Positions 1 to 7,632 of a stretch of 17,502 nucleotides of DNA are shown piece by piece. Positions within the stretch are counted from its first letter, which is position 1. Each line of letters opens with the position of its first letter. This stretch comes from Flavobacteriales bacterium (GTDB lineage: Bacteria > Bacteroidota > Bacteroidia > Flavobacteriales > BACL11). The notes below the pieces were generated by a model. It saw only the letters and a list, made by a program, of their open reading frames with translations. It was not told the origin of the DNA and made no database searches. Both the position numbers and the translations under genes were made by a program. The DNA lies in NCBI GenBank assembly GCA_002710495.1, contig PAKE01000019.1, positions 1-17,502 of the forward strand, written 5' to 3'.

Positions 1-162
1 ATTTTTTATTTTAATGGGGTCCATGAAGATTACCACAAGGTAACAGATACTGTAGAAAAAATTGATTTTAATAAAATACAAACCATCACAAGACTTGTTT
101 TTTTAACCGCTTGGGAGCTTGCAAACAGAGATGAAAGAATCCAATTGAACAAAACAGACTAA
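1..162 (+). CDS. M28-family metallopeptidase, C-terminal fragment
   Basis: This is the last 53 codons of a gene whose start lies before the window. The frame is open from base 1 to a TAA at 160-162. Near its start it reads NGVHEDYHKVTDT, followed by a helix-like tail with LTAWELANRDER. A His-x-Asp-Tyr-His segment followed by a D-T is the usual last zinc-binding segment of M28 (aminopeptidase Y/S type) zinc peptidases, which remove N-terminal residues from peptides outside the cytoplasm. The family call rests on this C-terminal signature only, because the catalytic core and any signal peptide are off the edge. The gene converges on the acyltransferase gene, with only 3 bases between the two stop codons. 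Confidence 0.75.
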   Translation: MFYFNGVHEDYHKVTDTVEKIDFNKIQTITRLVFLTAWELANRDERIQLNKTD

Positions 163-165
163 AGC

Positions 166-1485
166 CTATTCCGTAATTTTTTTGAAAAAAGAAGATTTTC
201 TCATTTCCATAAAAGGCTTTTCAATAAACACATGCAACGCCAAAGAAAGGAGGTATATTAAAACAAGAGCAATCACACTATTTAAAATAAAAACATAATA
301 GACGTTGTCAAGATAAGCAAAAAAATAAGGGGTTAAATACCGAGAAACAGGAATTATTATAAAAGGATGTATCAGATAGGCAGAATAAGACAGTTGAGCA
401 AGGGGAAAAAGAAAATGGGAAGACAAAGCTTTAGCTAATAAAGACCCCTGTCCTTTTAGAGAAAACATAACATAAAAAATTATATACATAACAGATAAAG
501 CGAATAAGTTTCTTGAACACGCAACAATAATAGAAAAATAAATTTTTTCATAAAAAGACAAATCAGTTGCGGTAATAGTAACCCCTGTTTTTGTTAACTC
601 AGAAAAATAAATAAAATCTACCTTAAAAAAGATAATTAACAAAACAAAAACACTTAAAAAATACAAAACTCTAGAAAAAGAAACGTCCTCAAAAAACTTT
701 TTCAGACGATCTAAATAATACATATAAAAATAAGACCCTAATATACCAACTAACAATCCGCCATACCGAGTGTACAGATTATCATACAACAAATTAAAAG
801 TGTTCCTCCAACTATCAGAAGTAATATCTTCTCCCCAAAACCCCTCTCCAACCAAATTATAATGATATACAACATAAAATCGAACAGCAAAAGAAAGGAA
901 GAATAAAACAATAAAAAACCAAACCTTTTGTTTAATCCATTTAAACAAACCAACAATAAATAAAGGAACAAGTAGATAAAACTGCTCTTCAATAGCAAGA
1001 GACCAACACCACCCCATAAACTGCTCTTGTACAGGAATAAAATTATTCACATATAAAAGATTCGTCCAAAAATTCCCTAACATCAAATCAATTTGAGGAG
1101 CCATATCTCTATTGCTGTTTTTTATAAGAAAGTAAAATATTATTCCTAAAAAAACACAAACAAAATACACAGGCATTAAACGAAAGAAACGGCTGAGGTA
1201 AAAACGTTTAAAAGACAAAGAGAGGTTTTTTTGATACTCTTTAAATAAAATAGACCCAATTAAAAACCCACTAATTACAAAAAAAGCGTCTACAGCTAGG
1301 TCGGCCCTAAAGAAATCAAAAAATTTAGAAAGTTGACGAGTTTCATCAATTTCTGTGAAAAAAGGATTATAGAAATGTAGTAAATGTCCCAATAAAACCA
1401 TTATTAATCCCCACGCACGAACCCCATCAATTATTGGGTTGTGAAATTTTGGCCTTACAAAACCAAAAAAGAAAAGCTTTTTCAT
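166..1485 (-). CDS. OafA/YrhL-type acyltransferase 3 family membrane protein
   Basis: A 439-residue integral membrane protein with about ten hydrophobic helices. It has the acyltransferase-3 hallmarks: an N-terminal I-D-G-V-R-A-W segment (residues 19-25) followed by the presumed active-site His34 at the end of helix 1, an FFVISGFLIG segment near residues 68-77, and a final SYSAYLIHPF motif before the last helices. Such proteins move acyl groups (often acetyl) across or at the cytoplasmic membrane onto cell-surface sugars, lipopolysaccharide or secreted metabolites. There is no fused periplasmic SGNH domain. The ATG at 1485 lies 5 bases after the stop of the hydroxylase gene, so the two form an operon. 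The acceptor cannot be told from sequence; a lipid A, O-antigen or capsule substrate is inferred from context. Confidence 0.88.
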   Translation of the reverse strand: MKKLFFFGFVRPKFHNPIIDGVRAWGLIMVLLGHLLHFYNPFFTEIDETRQLSKFFDFFRADLAVDAFFVISGFLIGSILFKEYQKNLSLSFKRFYLSRFFRLMPVYFVCVFLGIIFYFLIKNSNRDMAPQIDLMLGNFWTNLLYVNNFIPVQEQFMGWCWSLAIEEQFYLLVPLFIVGLFKWIKQKVWFFIVLFFLSFAVRFYVVYHYNLVGEGFWGEDITSDSWRNTFNLLYDNLYTRYGGLLVGILGSYFYMYYLDRLKKFFEDVSFSRVLYFLSVFVLLIIFFKVDFIYFSELTKTGVTITATDLSFYEKIYFSIIVACSRNLFALSVMYIIFYVMFSLKGQGSLLAKALSSHFLFPLAQLSYSAYLIHPFIIIPVSRYLTPYFFAYLDNVYYVFILNSVIALVLIYLLSLALHVFIEKPFMEMRKSSFFKKITE

Positions 1486-1490
1486 TAAAA

Positions 1491-2189
1491 CTACTTTAGT
1501 TTAGATTTGCTAAAAGTATTATTTAATACAACAAGAGACTTAATTAATTTAAAAACAAACATATCGTAATATTTTAAAAAACCAGAAATTTCTCTTTTTA
1601 TATCTAAAAGTAAAGCAATTCTAACTTCATTTGTGTTGTTTATTACCTCATGAGTATAAGTATCATCAAACAAAACGCTTTTTCCATCTTCCCAAAAACA
1701 ATCTTTGTCATCAACAATAATTTTACACTCTCCATTTTTAGGAACACTCAAAGCAAGTTGGTATCGGATTATTCCCTTATAAGGACCTTTGTGTGGAGGA
1801 ATGTGTTTTCCTGGAGCAAGGATAGAAAAATAAGCGCTTTTAACACTGCCCAACCCCTTTAATATAGACGTTGTTTTTGGGCATAAGCCACAGTTTTTTT
1901 CATGCCACATTTCATATAACAATAAATTTAACAAACTCCAAGAAAGACCATCATTATCAGAAATGTACTCTTGCCCATCATCAACTTCATGAAACTTAGG
2001 AAGAGTTTTTCCAGAGCTTATAACCCCCTCTATTTCTTGTTTTATTTCCTTCCAACTTTCTTCTAAAACTGTATAATCCGCAAAATACTTATCTAAATCA
2101 AGATAAGCGGGAGTTTTAATTTTTGAATTATAATAATTTAAACTACGATCTCTAAAAAACTTAAACAACCACCCCCTATTGTTTTGCAT
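1491..2189 (-). CDS. AspH-type aspartyl/asparaginyl beta-hydroxylase domain protein (Fe/2-oxoglutarate dioxygenase)
   Basis: A 232-residue protein of the aspartyl/asparaginyl beta-hydroxylase family. The double-stranded beta-helix core spans about residues 117-198. Visible candidate active-site residues are His133 in HKGP and His180 in TYTHEV (iron ligands), with Arg142 and Arg190 at the spacings used by the family to hold 2-oxoglutarate. The third ligand position (residue 135) is Gly, as in animal AspH, not the Asp of canonical HxD dioxygenases. The segment W-E-D-G-K to D-I-K-R (166-199) also resembles LpxO, which hydroxylates lipid A acyl chains. No clear signal peptide is present; the Phe-rich C-terminal helix (about 201-222) may associate with the membrane. 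It is co-transcribed with the acyltransferase, which favours an envelope substrate, but a protein substrate is equally possible. The ATG at 2187-2189 is the only sensible start. Confidence 0.82.
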   Translation of the reverse strand: MQNNRGWLFKFFRDRSLNYYNSKIKTPAYLDLDKYFADYTVLEESWKEIKQEIEGVISSGKTLPKFHEVDDGQEYISDNDGLSWSLLNLLLYEMWHEKNCGLCPKTTSILKGLGSVKSAYFSILAPGKHIPPHKGPYKGIIRYQLALSVPKNGECKIIVDDKDCFWEDGKSVLFDDTYTHEVINNTNEVRIALLLDIKREISGFLKYYDMFVFKLIKSLVVLNNTFSKSKLK

Positions 2190-2203
2190 AATTTAATTTT
2201 TTA

Positions 2204-2244
2204 CAAAAATACAGACAATAAATTTAATTACTATGCTTAGCATA
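2204..2244 (-). promoter_or_regulatory. Candidate promoter with a palindromic operator upstream of the hydroxylase/acyltransferase operon
   Basis: On the minus strand, TATTTTTG (2211-2204) matches the Bacteroidota -7 consensus TAnnTTTG and lies 14 bases before the hydroxylase ATG. No TTG occurs at the expected -33 spacing. Instead a 13-base palindrome, TATGCTTAGCATA (2232-2244, 6-base arms round one base), sits there. A weak promoter under control of a dimeric regulator would look like this, but both elements are short and chance matches are common in AT-rich DNA. Confidence 0.35.
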
Positions 2245-2267
2245 ATAAAGAAACCCCAAACAACAAA

Positions 2268-3800
2268 CTAAAGGTCAAATTTAATACCTTGAGCTAATGG
2301 TAATTCTGATGTATAATTAATAGTATTAGTCTGTCTTCTCATGTAAATTTTCCACGCATCACTACCACTTTCTCTTCCTCCTCCAGTTTCTTTTTCACCA
2401 CCAAAAGCACCACCAATTTCAGCCCCACTTGTGCCAATGTTTACATTTGCAATACCACAATCACTACCAACAGCAGACAAGAACTTTTCAGACTCCCTTA
2501 AATTTTTGGTCATAATTGCAGAAGACAACCCTTGTTTTACTCCATTCTGTAAATCAATAGCCTCTTTAAGAGTTGAATATCTCATTATATATAATATAGG
2601 AGCAAAAGTTTCATCCTGAACTATTTCAAAATGATTTTCAGCTTCAATAATCACCGGTTTTACATAACAACCACTTTCATATCCCCCACCTTTTAATACA
2701 CCTCCCTCAACTAACACATTTCCACCCTCTTCTTTTGCTTTTTCAATAGCACTTAAATACATATTAACCGCATCTTTATCGATAAGCGGCCCAACATGAT
2801 TACTTTCATCCAAAGGATTACCGATATTTAACTGTGTATACGCTTTCGCTAATTTATTTTTCACCTCATCATAAATAGATTCATGAATAATCAACCTTCT
2901 TGTAGAGGTACATCTTTGTCCACAAGTACCAACCGCTCCAAATAACGCTCCAATAATTGTTATTTCCAAATCAGCATCAGGAGTAATAATTATAGCATTA
3001 TTACCCCCTAACTCTAATAATGATTTACCGAATCTTTTAGCCACCTCACTACCAACAACTCTACCCATTCTTGTAGATCCTGTCGCGGAAATTAAAGGCA
3101 ATCTGTCGTCTGATGTCATCATTTCTCCTACTTTATAATCACCATTTACAATACATGAAATTCCATCTGGCAAATTATTTTCTTTAGATACTTCATTCCA
3201 TATATTTTGGCAAGCAATAGAACACAAGGGAGATTTTTCTGAAGCCTTCCAAACACATGTATCTCCACAAATCCAAGCAAGAGCGGTATTCCAATTCCAA
3301 ACAGCAACAGGAAAATTAAAAGCGGAAATAATTCCAACAACACCTAGCGGATGATACTGTTCATACATCCTGTGTCCTGGGCGCTCTGAGTGCATTGTAA
3401 GCCCATGAAGTTGACGTGACAAACCAACAGCAAAATCACAAATATCAATCATTTCCTGAACCTCTCCCAACCCCTCTTGCAAAGACTTACCCATTTCATA
3501 CGATACAAGCTCACCAAGAGACTGCTTATACTTTCTTAATTTTTCACCATACTGGCGAACAATTTCCCCCCTCAATGGAGCAGGTTTCAATCTCCACTCT
3601 TTAAATGCGGACGTTGCAGATTGCATAACTTTTTCATACTCTTCTAAGGTCGTTTCTGTAACACCTCCAATCACACCTCCATCTACAGGAGAAACAGAAT
3701 TAATAACCCTTCCTCCACCAAACGATTCAGAACCAATTGAAGTTCCGTTATTCATTTCTTTTAACCCTAGAAGAGTAAGTGTTTTTTTTATATCAATCAT
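2268..3800 (-). CDS. ALDH7-family aldehyde dehydrogenase (probable alpha-aminoadipate semialdehyde / piperideine-6-carboxylate dehydrogenase)
   Basis: A 510-residue NAD(P)-dependent aldehyde dehydrogenase, full length for the family. Visible active-site features are Asn169 after FNFPVAVWNW, the general-base Glu263 in LLELGGNNA, and the nucleophile Cys297 in GTCGQRCTSTRR. The QRCT-S-TRR context and the GGNNA loop are characteristic of ALDH7 (antiquitin). That family oxidises alpha-aminoadipate semialdehyde (in equilibrium with piperideine-6-carboxylate) to alpha-aminoadipate in lysine breakdown; bacterial members are called AmaB or Pcd. No lysine 6-aminotransferase lies beside it, so the substrate is a family-level inference; betaine or stress aldehydes are alternatives. 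It is monocistronic: 78 and 83 non-coding bases flank it, and it has its own promoter. The ATG at 3798-3800 is preceded by an A/T-rich leader. Confidence 0.9.
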   Translation of the reverse strand: MIDIKKTLTLLGLKEMNNGTSIGSESFGGGRVINSVSPVDGGVIGGVTETTLEEYEKVMQSATSAFKEWRLKPAPLRGEIVRQYGEKLRKYKQSLGELVSYEMGKSLQEGLGEVQEMIDICDFAVGLSRQLHGLTMHSERPGHRMYEQYHPLGVVGIISAFNFPVAVWNWNTALAWICGDTCVWKASEKSPLCSIACQNIWNEVSKENNLPDGISCIVNGDYKVGEMMTSDDRLPLISATGSTRMGRVVGSEVAKRFGKSLLELGGNNAIIITPDADLEITIIGALFGAVGTCGQRCTSTRRLIIHESIYDEVKNKLAKAYTQLNIGNPLDESNHVGPLIDKDAVNMYLSAIEKAKEEGGNVLVEGGVLKGGGYESGCYVKPVIIEAENHFEIVQDETFAPILYIMRYSTLKEAIDLQNGVKQGLSSAIMTKNLRESEKFLSAVGSDCGIANVNIGTSGAEIGGAFGGEKETGGGRESGSDAWKIYMRRQTNTINYTSELPLAQGIKFDL

Positions 3801-3830
3801 AATAATTTATTTTTTAAATATCTACAATAA

Positions 3831-3859
3831 CAAAACTATAAAAAAGTAGAGAAAAACAA
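3831..3859 (-). promoter_or_regulatory. Bacteroidota-type promoter of the ALDH7 gene
   Basis: Reading the minus strand, TTG at 3859-3857 is followed after 18 bases by TAGTTTTG at 3838-3831. This fits the Bacteroidota sigma-A consensus, a TTG near -33 and TAnnTTTG near -7. Transcription would begin near 3825, leaving a leader of about 25 bases to the ATG at 3800. It is the best promoter match I found in the intergenic regions of the window. Confidence 0.6.
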
Positions 3860-3883
3860 CATGAAAAACAAAAAGACTTATAT

Positions 3884-5155
3884 CTAGTTTTCTTCAACAC
3901 ACTCCTCTCCCATATTTTCAGAATCAATTTCCTCTTCCCCAACAACTTCGTTCGTCTCTATTTTTTTCTTCTCTTTAATTAAAGACCAGGTCATAATCAA
4001 ACAAGAGAAGAGAATCACAAAAAGAAGAATACCTCTAAAAAGCCCAATATCTGGAATGTGTTCAACTGGGATGCTGTAAAACAAAAGAATAGTAATTAAA
4101 CCTCTTGGAGCTAAAAACAACTCAGGGGTAATTTTCTCTAATTTATAAGTTCCATTAAAAACAAATAAAACTAACGATCTAACAAGGTAAATTATAATTA
4201 ATAAAACTATGCCAATACCAACTACTTTAAAGCTTAATAAATCTGAAAAAACAATAGACCAACCAAATAAAATAAAGAAGAAGGTTCTTACAACAAAAGC
4301 AGATTCTACTGTAACTAATCGAAAATCATCTAATATTTTTTCAACCCTATCTTCTAAAACAAACTCCCTTAAAACACCTTTAAAAAACAATCTATAGTTG
4401 TTTAAGACTAAACCAAAGATTAAGATAATTATTAACGAAGACAAATGCATCATTTTTCCAAGAGAATACAATACCAATAAAACAGAAATAAGTAAAAATA
4501 ATTTTGCGTGCCCCTTTAGTTTTTGAAATATATAAATAAGTATATAAGAAATAATAATTGAAATAATAACCGTAAAAAAGAGATCTCTAAAAGTTTCAGG
4601 CAGTATATTTTCTGGATCACTCGAACCAACAAACCCCAACACTCCATAAAAAGAAATAATCCCTACAATATCAGAAAAAGTACTTTCATATATCATAAAC
4701 TCCCTTTTATGTTCTTTTAATGAGCTTATAGAGGGTAAAATAATAGCAGAACTTAATATAGATAACGGAATCGTAAGTAAGAAAGCTTGTGTTAAACTAA
4801 AATCAGAAACAACAAATGATAAAAACAACGCAGAGATATATGCGGTTCCTCCCAACCCAACAACACTTACTAATAATGATTTGATTATTACCCCTATTTT
4901 TTCTTTTAGAAGTTTTAAGTCTAAAGCCGCTTCCAGCACAATAAGTATTAACCCTACTGTTCCTAACAGTTTTAAAAGGCTGTTAAATTTTTCATCCCAA
5001 CCACCAACTATGATATTAATAATAATTCCCAAACCAATTAACATTAAAACCGCTGGTATTCCTGATTTTTTAGAATAAGAGTTAAAAAAATAAGAAATAA
5101 TTACTATTGAAGAAAAAACAAGTAGATAAATATTTGTGTCGAGGTTTTCTAACAC
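3884..5155 (-). CDS. Cation:proton antiporter (CPA-type Na+/H+ exchanger family)
   Basis: A 423-residue membrane protein with about 12 hydrophobic helices and a short acidic cytoplasmic tail (residues about 397-423, ending EECVEEN). Family signatures are Y-E-S-T-F-S-D (156-162), corresponding to the ion-binding FExxxND segment of NhaP-like exchangers, R290 followed by TFFFILFGWS, and APRGLI (349-354), like the GPRG motif of this group. Asp162 would be the key ion/proton carrier; the neighbouring residue is Ser161 where electroneutral members have Asn. No RCK/TrkA domain is fused. The start is a GTG whose first G is the last base of the rseP stop codon (TAG/GTG), so its translation is probably coupled to rseP. 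Expected role: exchange of Na+ or K+ for protons at the cytoplasmic membrane. Ion and direction are not readable from sequence. Confidence 0.82.
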   Translation of the reverse strand: MLENLDTNIYLLVFSSIVIISYFFNSYSKKSGIPAVLMLIGLGIIINIIVGGWDEKFNSLLKLLGTVGLILIVLEAALDLKLLKEKIGVIIKSLLVSVVGLGGTAYISALFLSFVVSDFSLTQAFLLTIPLSILSSAIILPSISSLKEHKREFMIYESTFSDIVGIISFYGVLGFVGSSDPENILPETFRDLFFTVIISIIISYILIYIFQKLKGHAKLFLLISVLLVLYSLGKMMHLSSLIIILIFGLVLNNYRLFFKGVLREFVLEDRVEKILDDFRLVTVESAFVVRTFFFILFGWSIVFSDLLSFKVVGIGIVLLIIIYLVRSLVLFVFNGTYKLEKITPELFLAPRGLITILLFYSIPVEHIPDIGLFRGILLFVILFSCLIMTWSLIKEKKKIETNEVVGEEEIDSENMGEECVEEN

Positions 5156-6474
5156 TATTGAAATAATTTATAAATATCATTACCGTTTGCGAAAACCAAA
5201 AGACCTAAAAGTAAAATCATACCCACCATTTGAGATCTCTCCATAAATTTTTCAGGAGCTGGTTTTCCAACAATAATTTCATACAACAAAAACATTACAT
5301 GACCACCATCCAAAGCGGGAATAGGAAGCAAATTCATAAAAGCAAGCATTAAAGAAAGAAAAGCAGTTAAAGACCAAAAAGAATACCAGTCCCACGAAGA
5401 GGGAAACAGCCCGCCAATAGCTCCAAAACCTCCCAACTCCCCAGCTAAATCATTATCAGAATTAAAAATAAGAGCAAACTGATCTATATACCCTCCTAAT
5501 TTTTTAACAGCTAAATTATAACCAGCCGGAAAAGAACCGAATAAACCATATTTTTCTACGGAATAATTTAAAATAGAATTAGACAGACTAAACCCAATTT
5601 TTCCTTCAGCGCTCACCAACACTTCTTTCTCTAATTTTTTACCCCCTCTTAAAATCCCAATCATTACTGTTTCAGATTTATGATTTTGTAGTTCTTTGGT
5701 AAATTCATCAAAATATTTAGATTCAACACCTCCAACAGAAAATAAAACATCACCCTTAAAAAATCCTGATTCTTTCGCATTAGACCCAGGAGTAAACTCA
5801 CCTATTTTAACAATTGTTCTTGGTGAAAACAATAGTTTTTTACCATTGTTTTTCCAATGTTTTATAAAATTTTCTCCAATAGGAACACTTATAATACTTT
5901 CATTTCTTTCGACAAGAACATCAAACGACTCATCCCTTAGAAGTATATTTTCATTTATTTCTAAAAATCGACTTACTTCTTCTCCGTCTACAGAAATTAT
6001 TTTATCCCCGTTCTCAAACCCTTGACTTAAAGCAAAATCAGAACAAATAACACCATCTTCAACATTTTTATTTGGAAGGTATGTATCTCCCCAAACAAAT
6101 AAAACCATTGCATAAATAAAAATCCCCAACAAAAGGTTTACTGTGACACCACCAAGCATAATAATTAACCGCTGCCAAGCGGGTTTTGCTCTAAACTCCC
6201 AAGGTTCAGGATCTTTTTTCATCTGCTCTTTATCCATACTCTCATCAATCATTCCAGAAATTTTAACATAACCACCTAAAGGAAGCCATCCTATACCATA
6301 TTCTGTACCACCAATCTTCTTCTTTACTAAAGAAAACCAAGGGTCAAAAAACAAATAAAATTTCTCTACTCTTGTTTTGAAAAATTTTGCAGGTATAAAA
6401 TGTCCTAATTCGTGAAGTACTACTAAAATTGATAAACTTAAAATCAGTTGTGAAGCTTTAATCAGTATGTCCAT
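5155..6474 (-). CDS. rseP: RseP-type site-2 intramembrane zinc metalloprotease
   Basis: A 439-residue M50 protease of the cytoplasmic membrane. The zinc motif HELGH is at residues 21-25 in the first helix, and the third ligand lies in NLLPIPALDGGH (381-392; Asp389). Two PDZ-like domains lie between (about 138-205 and 222-295), then the C-terminal helices. RseP cuts membrane-embedded segments, classically anti-sigma factors after a first site-1 cut, and also clears leftover signal peptides. The GGYVKISGM loop (67-75), a conserved feature near the active site, is present. The ATG directly abuts the TAA of dxr with no gap. Proximity of dxr and rseP is widespread in bacteria, but here uppS and cdsA, which often stand between them, are absent. 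The partner anti-sigma factor is not in the window. Confidence 0.95.
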   Translation of the reverse strand: MDILIKASQLILSLSILVVLHELGHFIPAKFFKTRVEKFYLFFDPWFSLVKKKIGGTEYGIGWLPLGGYVKISGMIDESMDKEQMKKDPEPWEFRAKPAWQRLIIMLGGVTVNLLLGIFIYAMVLFVWGDTYLPNKNVEDGVICSDFALSQGFENGDKIISVDGEEVSRFLEINENILLRDESFDVLVERNESIISVPIGENFIKHWKNNGKKLLFSPRTIVKIGEFTPGSNAKESGFFKGDVLFSVGGVESKYFDEFTKELQNHKSETVMIGILRGGKKLEKEVLVSAEGKIGFSLSNSILNYSVEKYGLFGSFPAGYNLAVKKLGGYIDQFALIFNSDNDLAGELGGFGAIGGLFPSSWDWYSFWSLTAFLSLMLAFMNLLPIPALDGGHVMFLLYEIIVGKPAPEKFMERSQMVGMILLLGLLVFANGNDIYKLFQ

Positions 6475-7632
6475 TTACAATAATTCGTTCGCTAATATTC
6501 GTGTTTCTCGGTCAGTATTAATATAATCCTCTAATTTCGGATTTTTCACAAAAGTAATCTTTTCCATGCAATTTTCAATTACATCCGACATAGATAAAAA
6601 ACTAATTTTATCTTTCAAAAACGCATCTACCACAACTTCATTAGCAGCGTTTAATATACACGGGATATTTCCTCCTTTTTCCATTGCAGAATACGCAAGG
6701 CTTAAGTTTTTAAAAGTATCAAAATTAGCTTTTTCAAAAGTTAATTCAGGATAATCTAAAAAACTAAATCGGTTAAAATTATTTTCTAATCTTTCAGGAA
6801 ACCCTAAAGCGTACTGAATAGGCAACTTCATATCAGGAATACCCAATTGAGCTATTACAGACCCATCTGTAAACTGTACAGCGGAATGCACGACCGATTG
6901 AGGATGAACAACTATTTCAATTTGCTCTTTTTTCAAATCAAAAAGCCATTTAGCTTCAATCACCTCTAAACCTTTATTCATCATGGAAGCGGAGTCAATT
7001 GTAATTTTAGACCCCATCTCCCAATTTGGATGTTTTAAAGCTTGCTCTTTTGTAACATGCAAAAGCTCTTCTCTATTTTTTCTCCTGAAAGGACCCCCAG
7101 AAGCGGTTAAATAAATTTTTTCAATCGGATTAAAATGTTCTCCAACCAAACATTGAAAAATAGCTGAATGTTCGGAATCAACAGGATAAATTGACACCCC
7201 ATACTGTTTACACAACTTTGTAATTAAATCACCAGCTACAACTAAAGTTTCTTTATTTGCAAGAGCAATATTTTTACCTGATTTTATAGCTCTTATTGTT
7301 GGTTTTAATCCAGAATAACCAACTAAAGCGGTTAATACAACATCAATGTTTTCATTTTCAACAACTTCTTCCAAAGAATTTTCTCCAGAGAACACCTTTA
7401 TACCTAAATCAAATAAAGCATTATTTACTTCCTTATACTTGCTTTCATTTGTAACAACAACAACATTTGGCTTGTATTTTTTCGATTGCTCTATTAGTAA
7501 TTTTGAATTATTATTTGCGGTTAAAACCTCCACAACAAATCGCTCTGGATGAGCATCAACAACTTCTAAAGATTGTGTCCCGATAGATCCAGTAGATCCT
7601 AAAATAGCAATATGTTTTTTCTTCTTATTCAT
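6475..7632 (-). CDS. dxr: 1-deoxy-D-xylulose 5-phosphate reductoisomerase
   Basis: Dxr converts 1-deoxy-D-xylulose 5-phosphate to 2-C-methyl-D-erythritol 4-phosphate with NADPH, the committed step of the MEP isoprenoid pathway, in the cytoplasm. The 385-residue product has the usual length. Visible are the NADPH-binding GSTGSIG (12-18), NKET (126-129), the metal-binding VDSEHSA (151-157; Asp152 and Glu154), the substrate-binding loop around ASGGPFR (177-183), and Asn219, Lys220 and Glu223 in MMNKGLE, matching the family's catalytic set. I chose the ATG at 7632, which puts GSTGSIG at the normal distance from the N terminus; a longer frame from a TTG at 7716 would add 28 unrelated residues. The gene overlaps the end of the GH3 gene by 8 bases. 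Confidence 0.97.
   Translation of the reverse strand: MNKKKKHIAILGSTGSIGTQSLEVVDAHPERFVVEVLTANNNSKLLIEQSKKYKPNVVVVTNESKYKEVNNALFDLGIKVFSGENSLEEVVENENIDVVLTALVGYSGLKPTIRAIKSGKNIALANKETLVVAGDLITKLCKQYGVSIYPVDSEHSAIFQCLVGEHFNPIEKIYLTASGGPFRRKNREELLHVTKEQALKHPNWEMGSKITIDSASMMNKGLEVIEAKWLFDLKKEQIEIVVHPQSVVHSAVQFTDGSVIAQLGIPDMKLPIQYALGFPERLENNFNRFSFLDYPELTFEKANFDTFKNLSLAYSAMEKGGNIPCILNAANEVVVDAFLKDKISFLSMSDVIENCMEKITFVKNPKLEDYINTDRETRILANELL

Noticed and set aside
750..998. 82-codon minus-strand frame inside the acyltransferase gene
   Set aside because: Out-of-frame hydrophobic shadow of the membrane helices of the real gene, with no motif or start context.
3821..3850. Possible hairpin TCTAC...GTAGA upstream of the ALDH gene
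   Set aside because: Only 5-bp arms with a 20-base AT-rich loop, overlapping the better-supported promoter; expected by chance.
6169..6182. CCGCT-GCCA-AGCGG inverted repeat inside rseP
   Set aside because: A 5-bp stem in coding sequence (Ala/Trp/Arg codons); too short to treat as a regulatory structure, though both arms are counted in the AGCGG tally.
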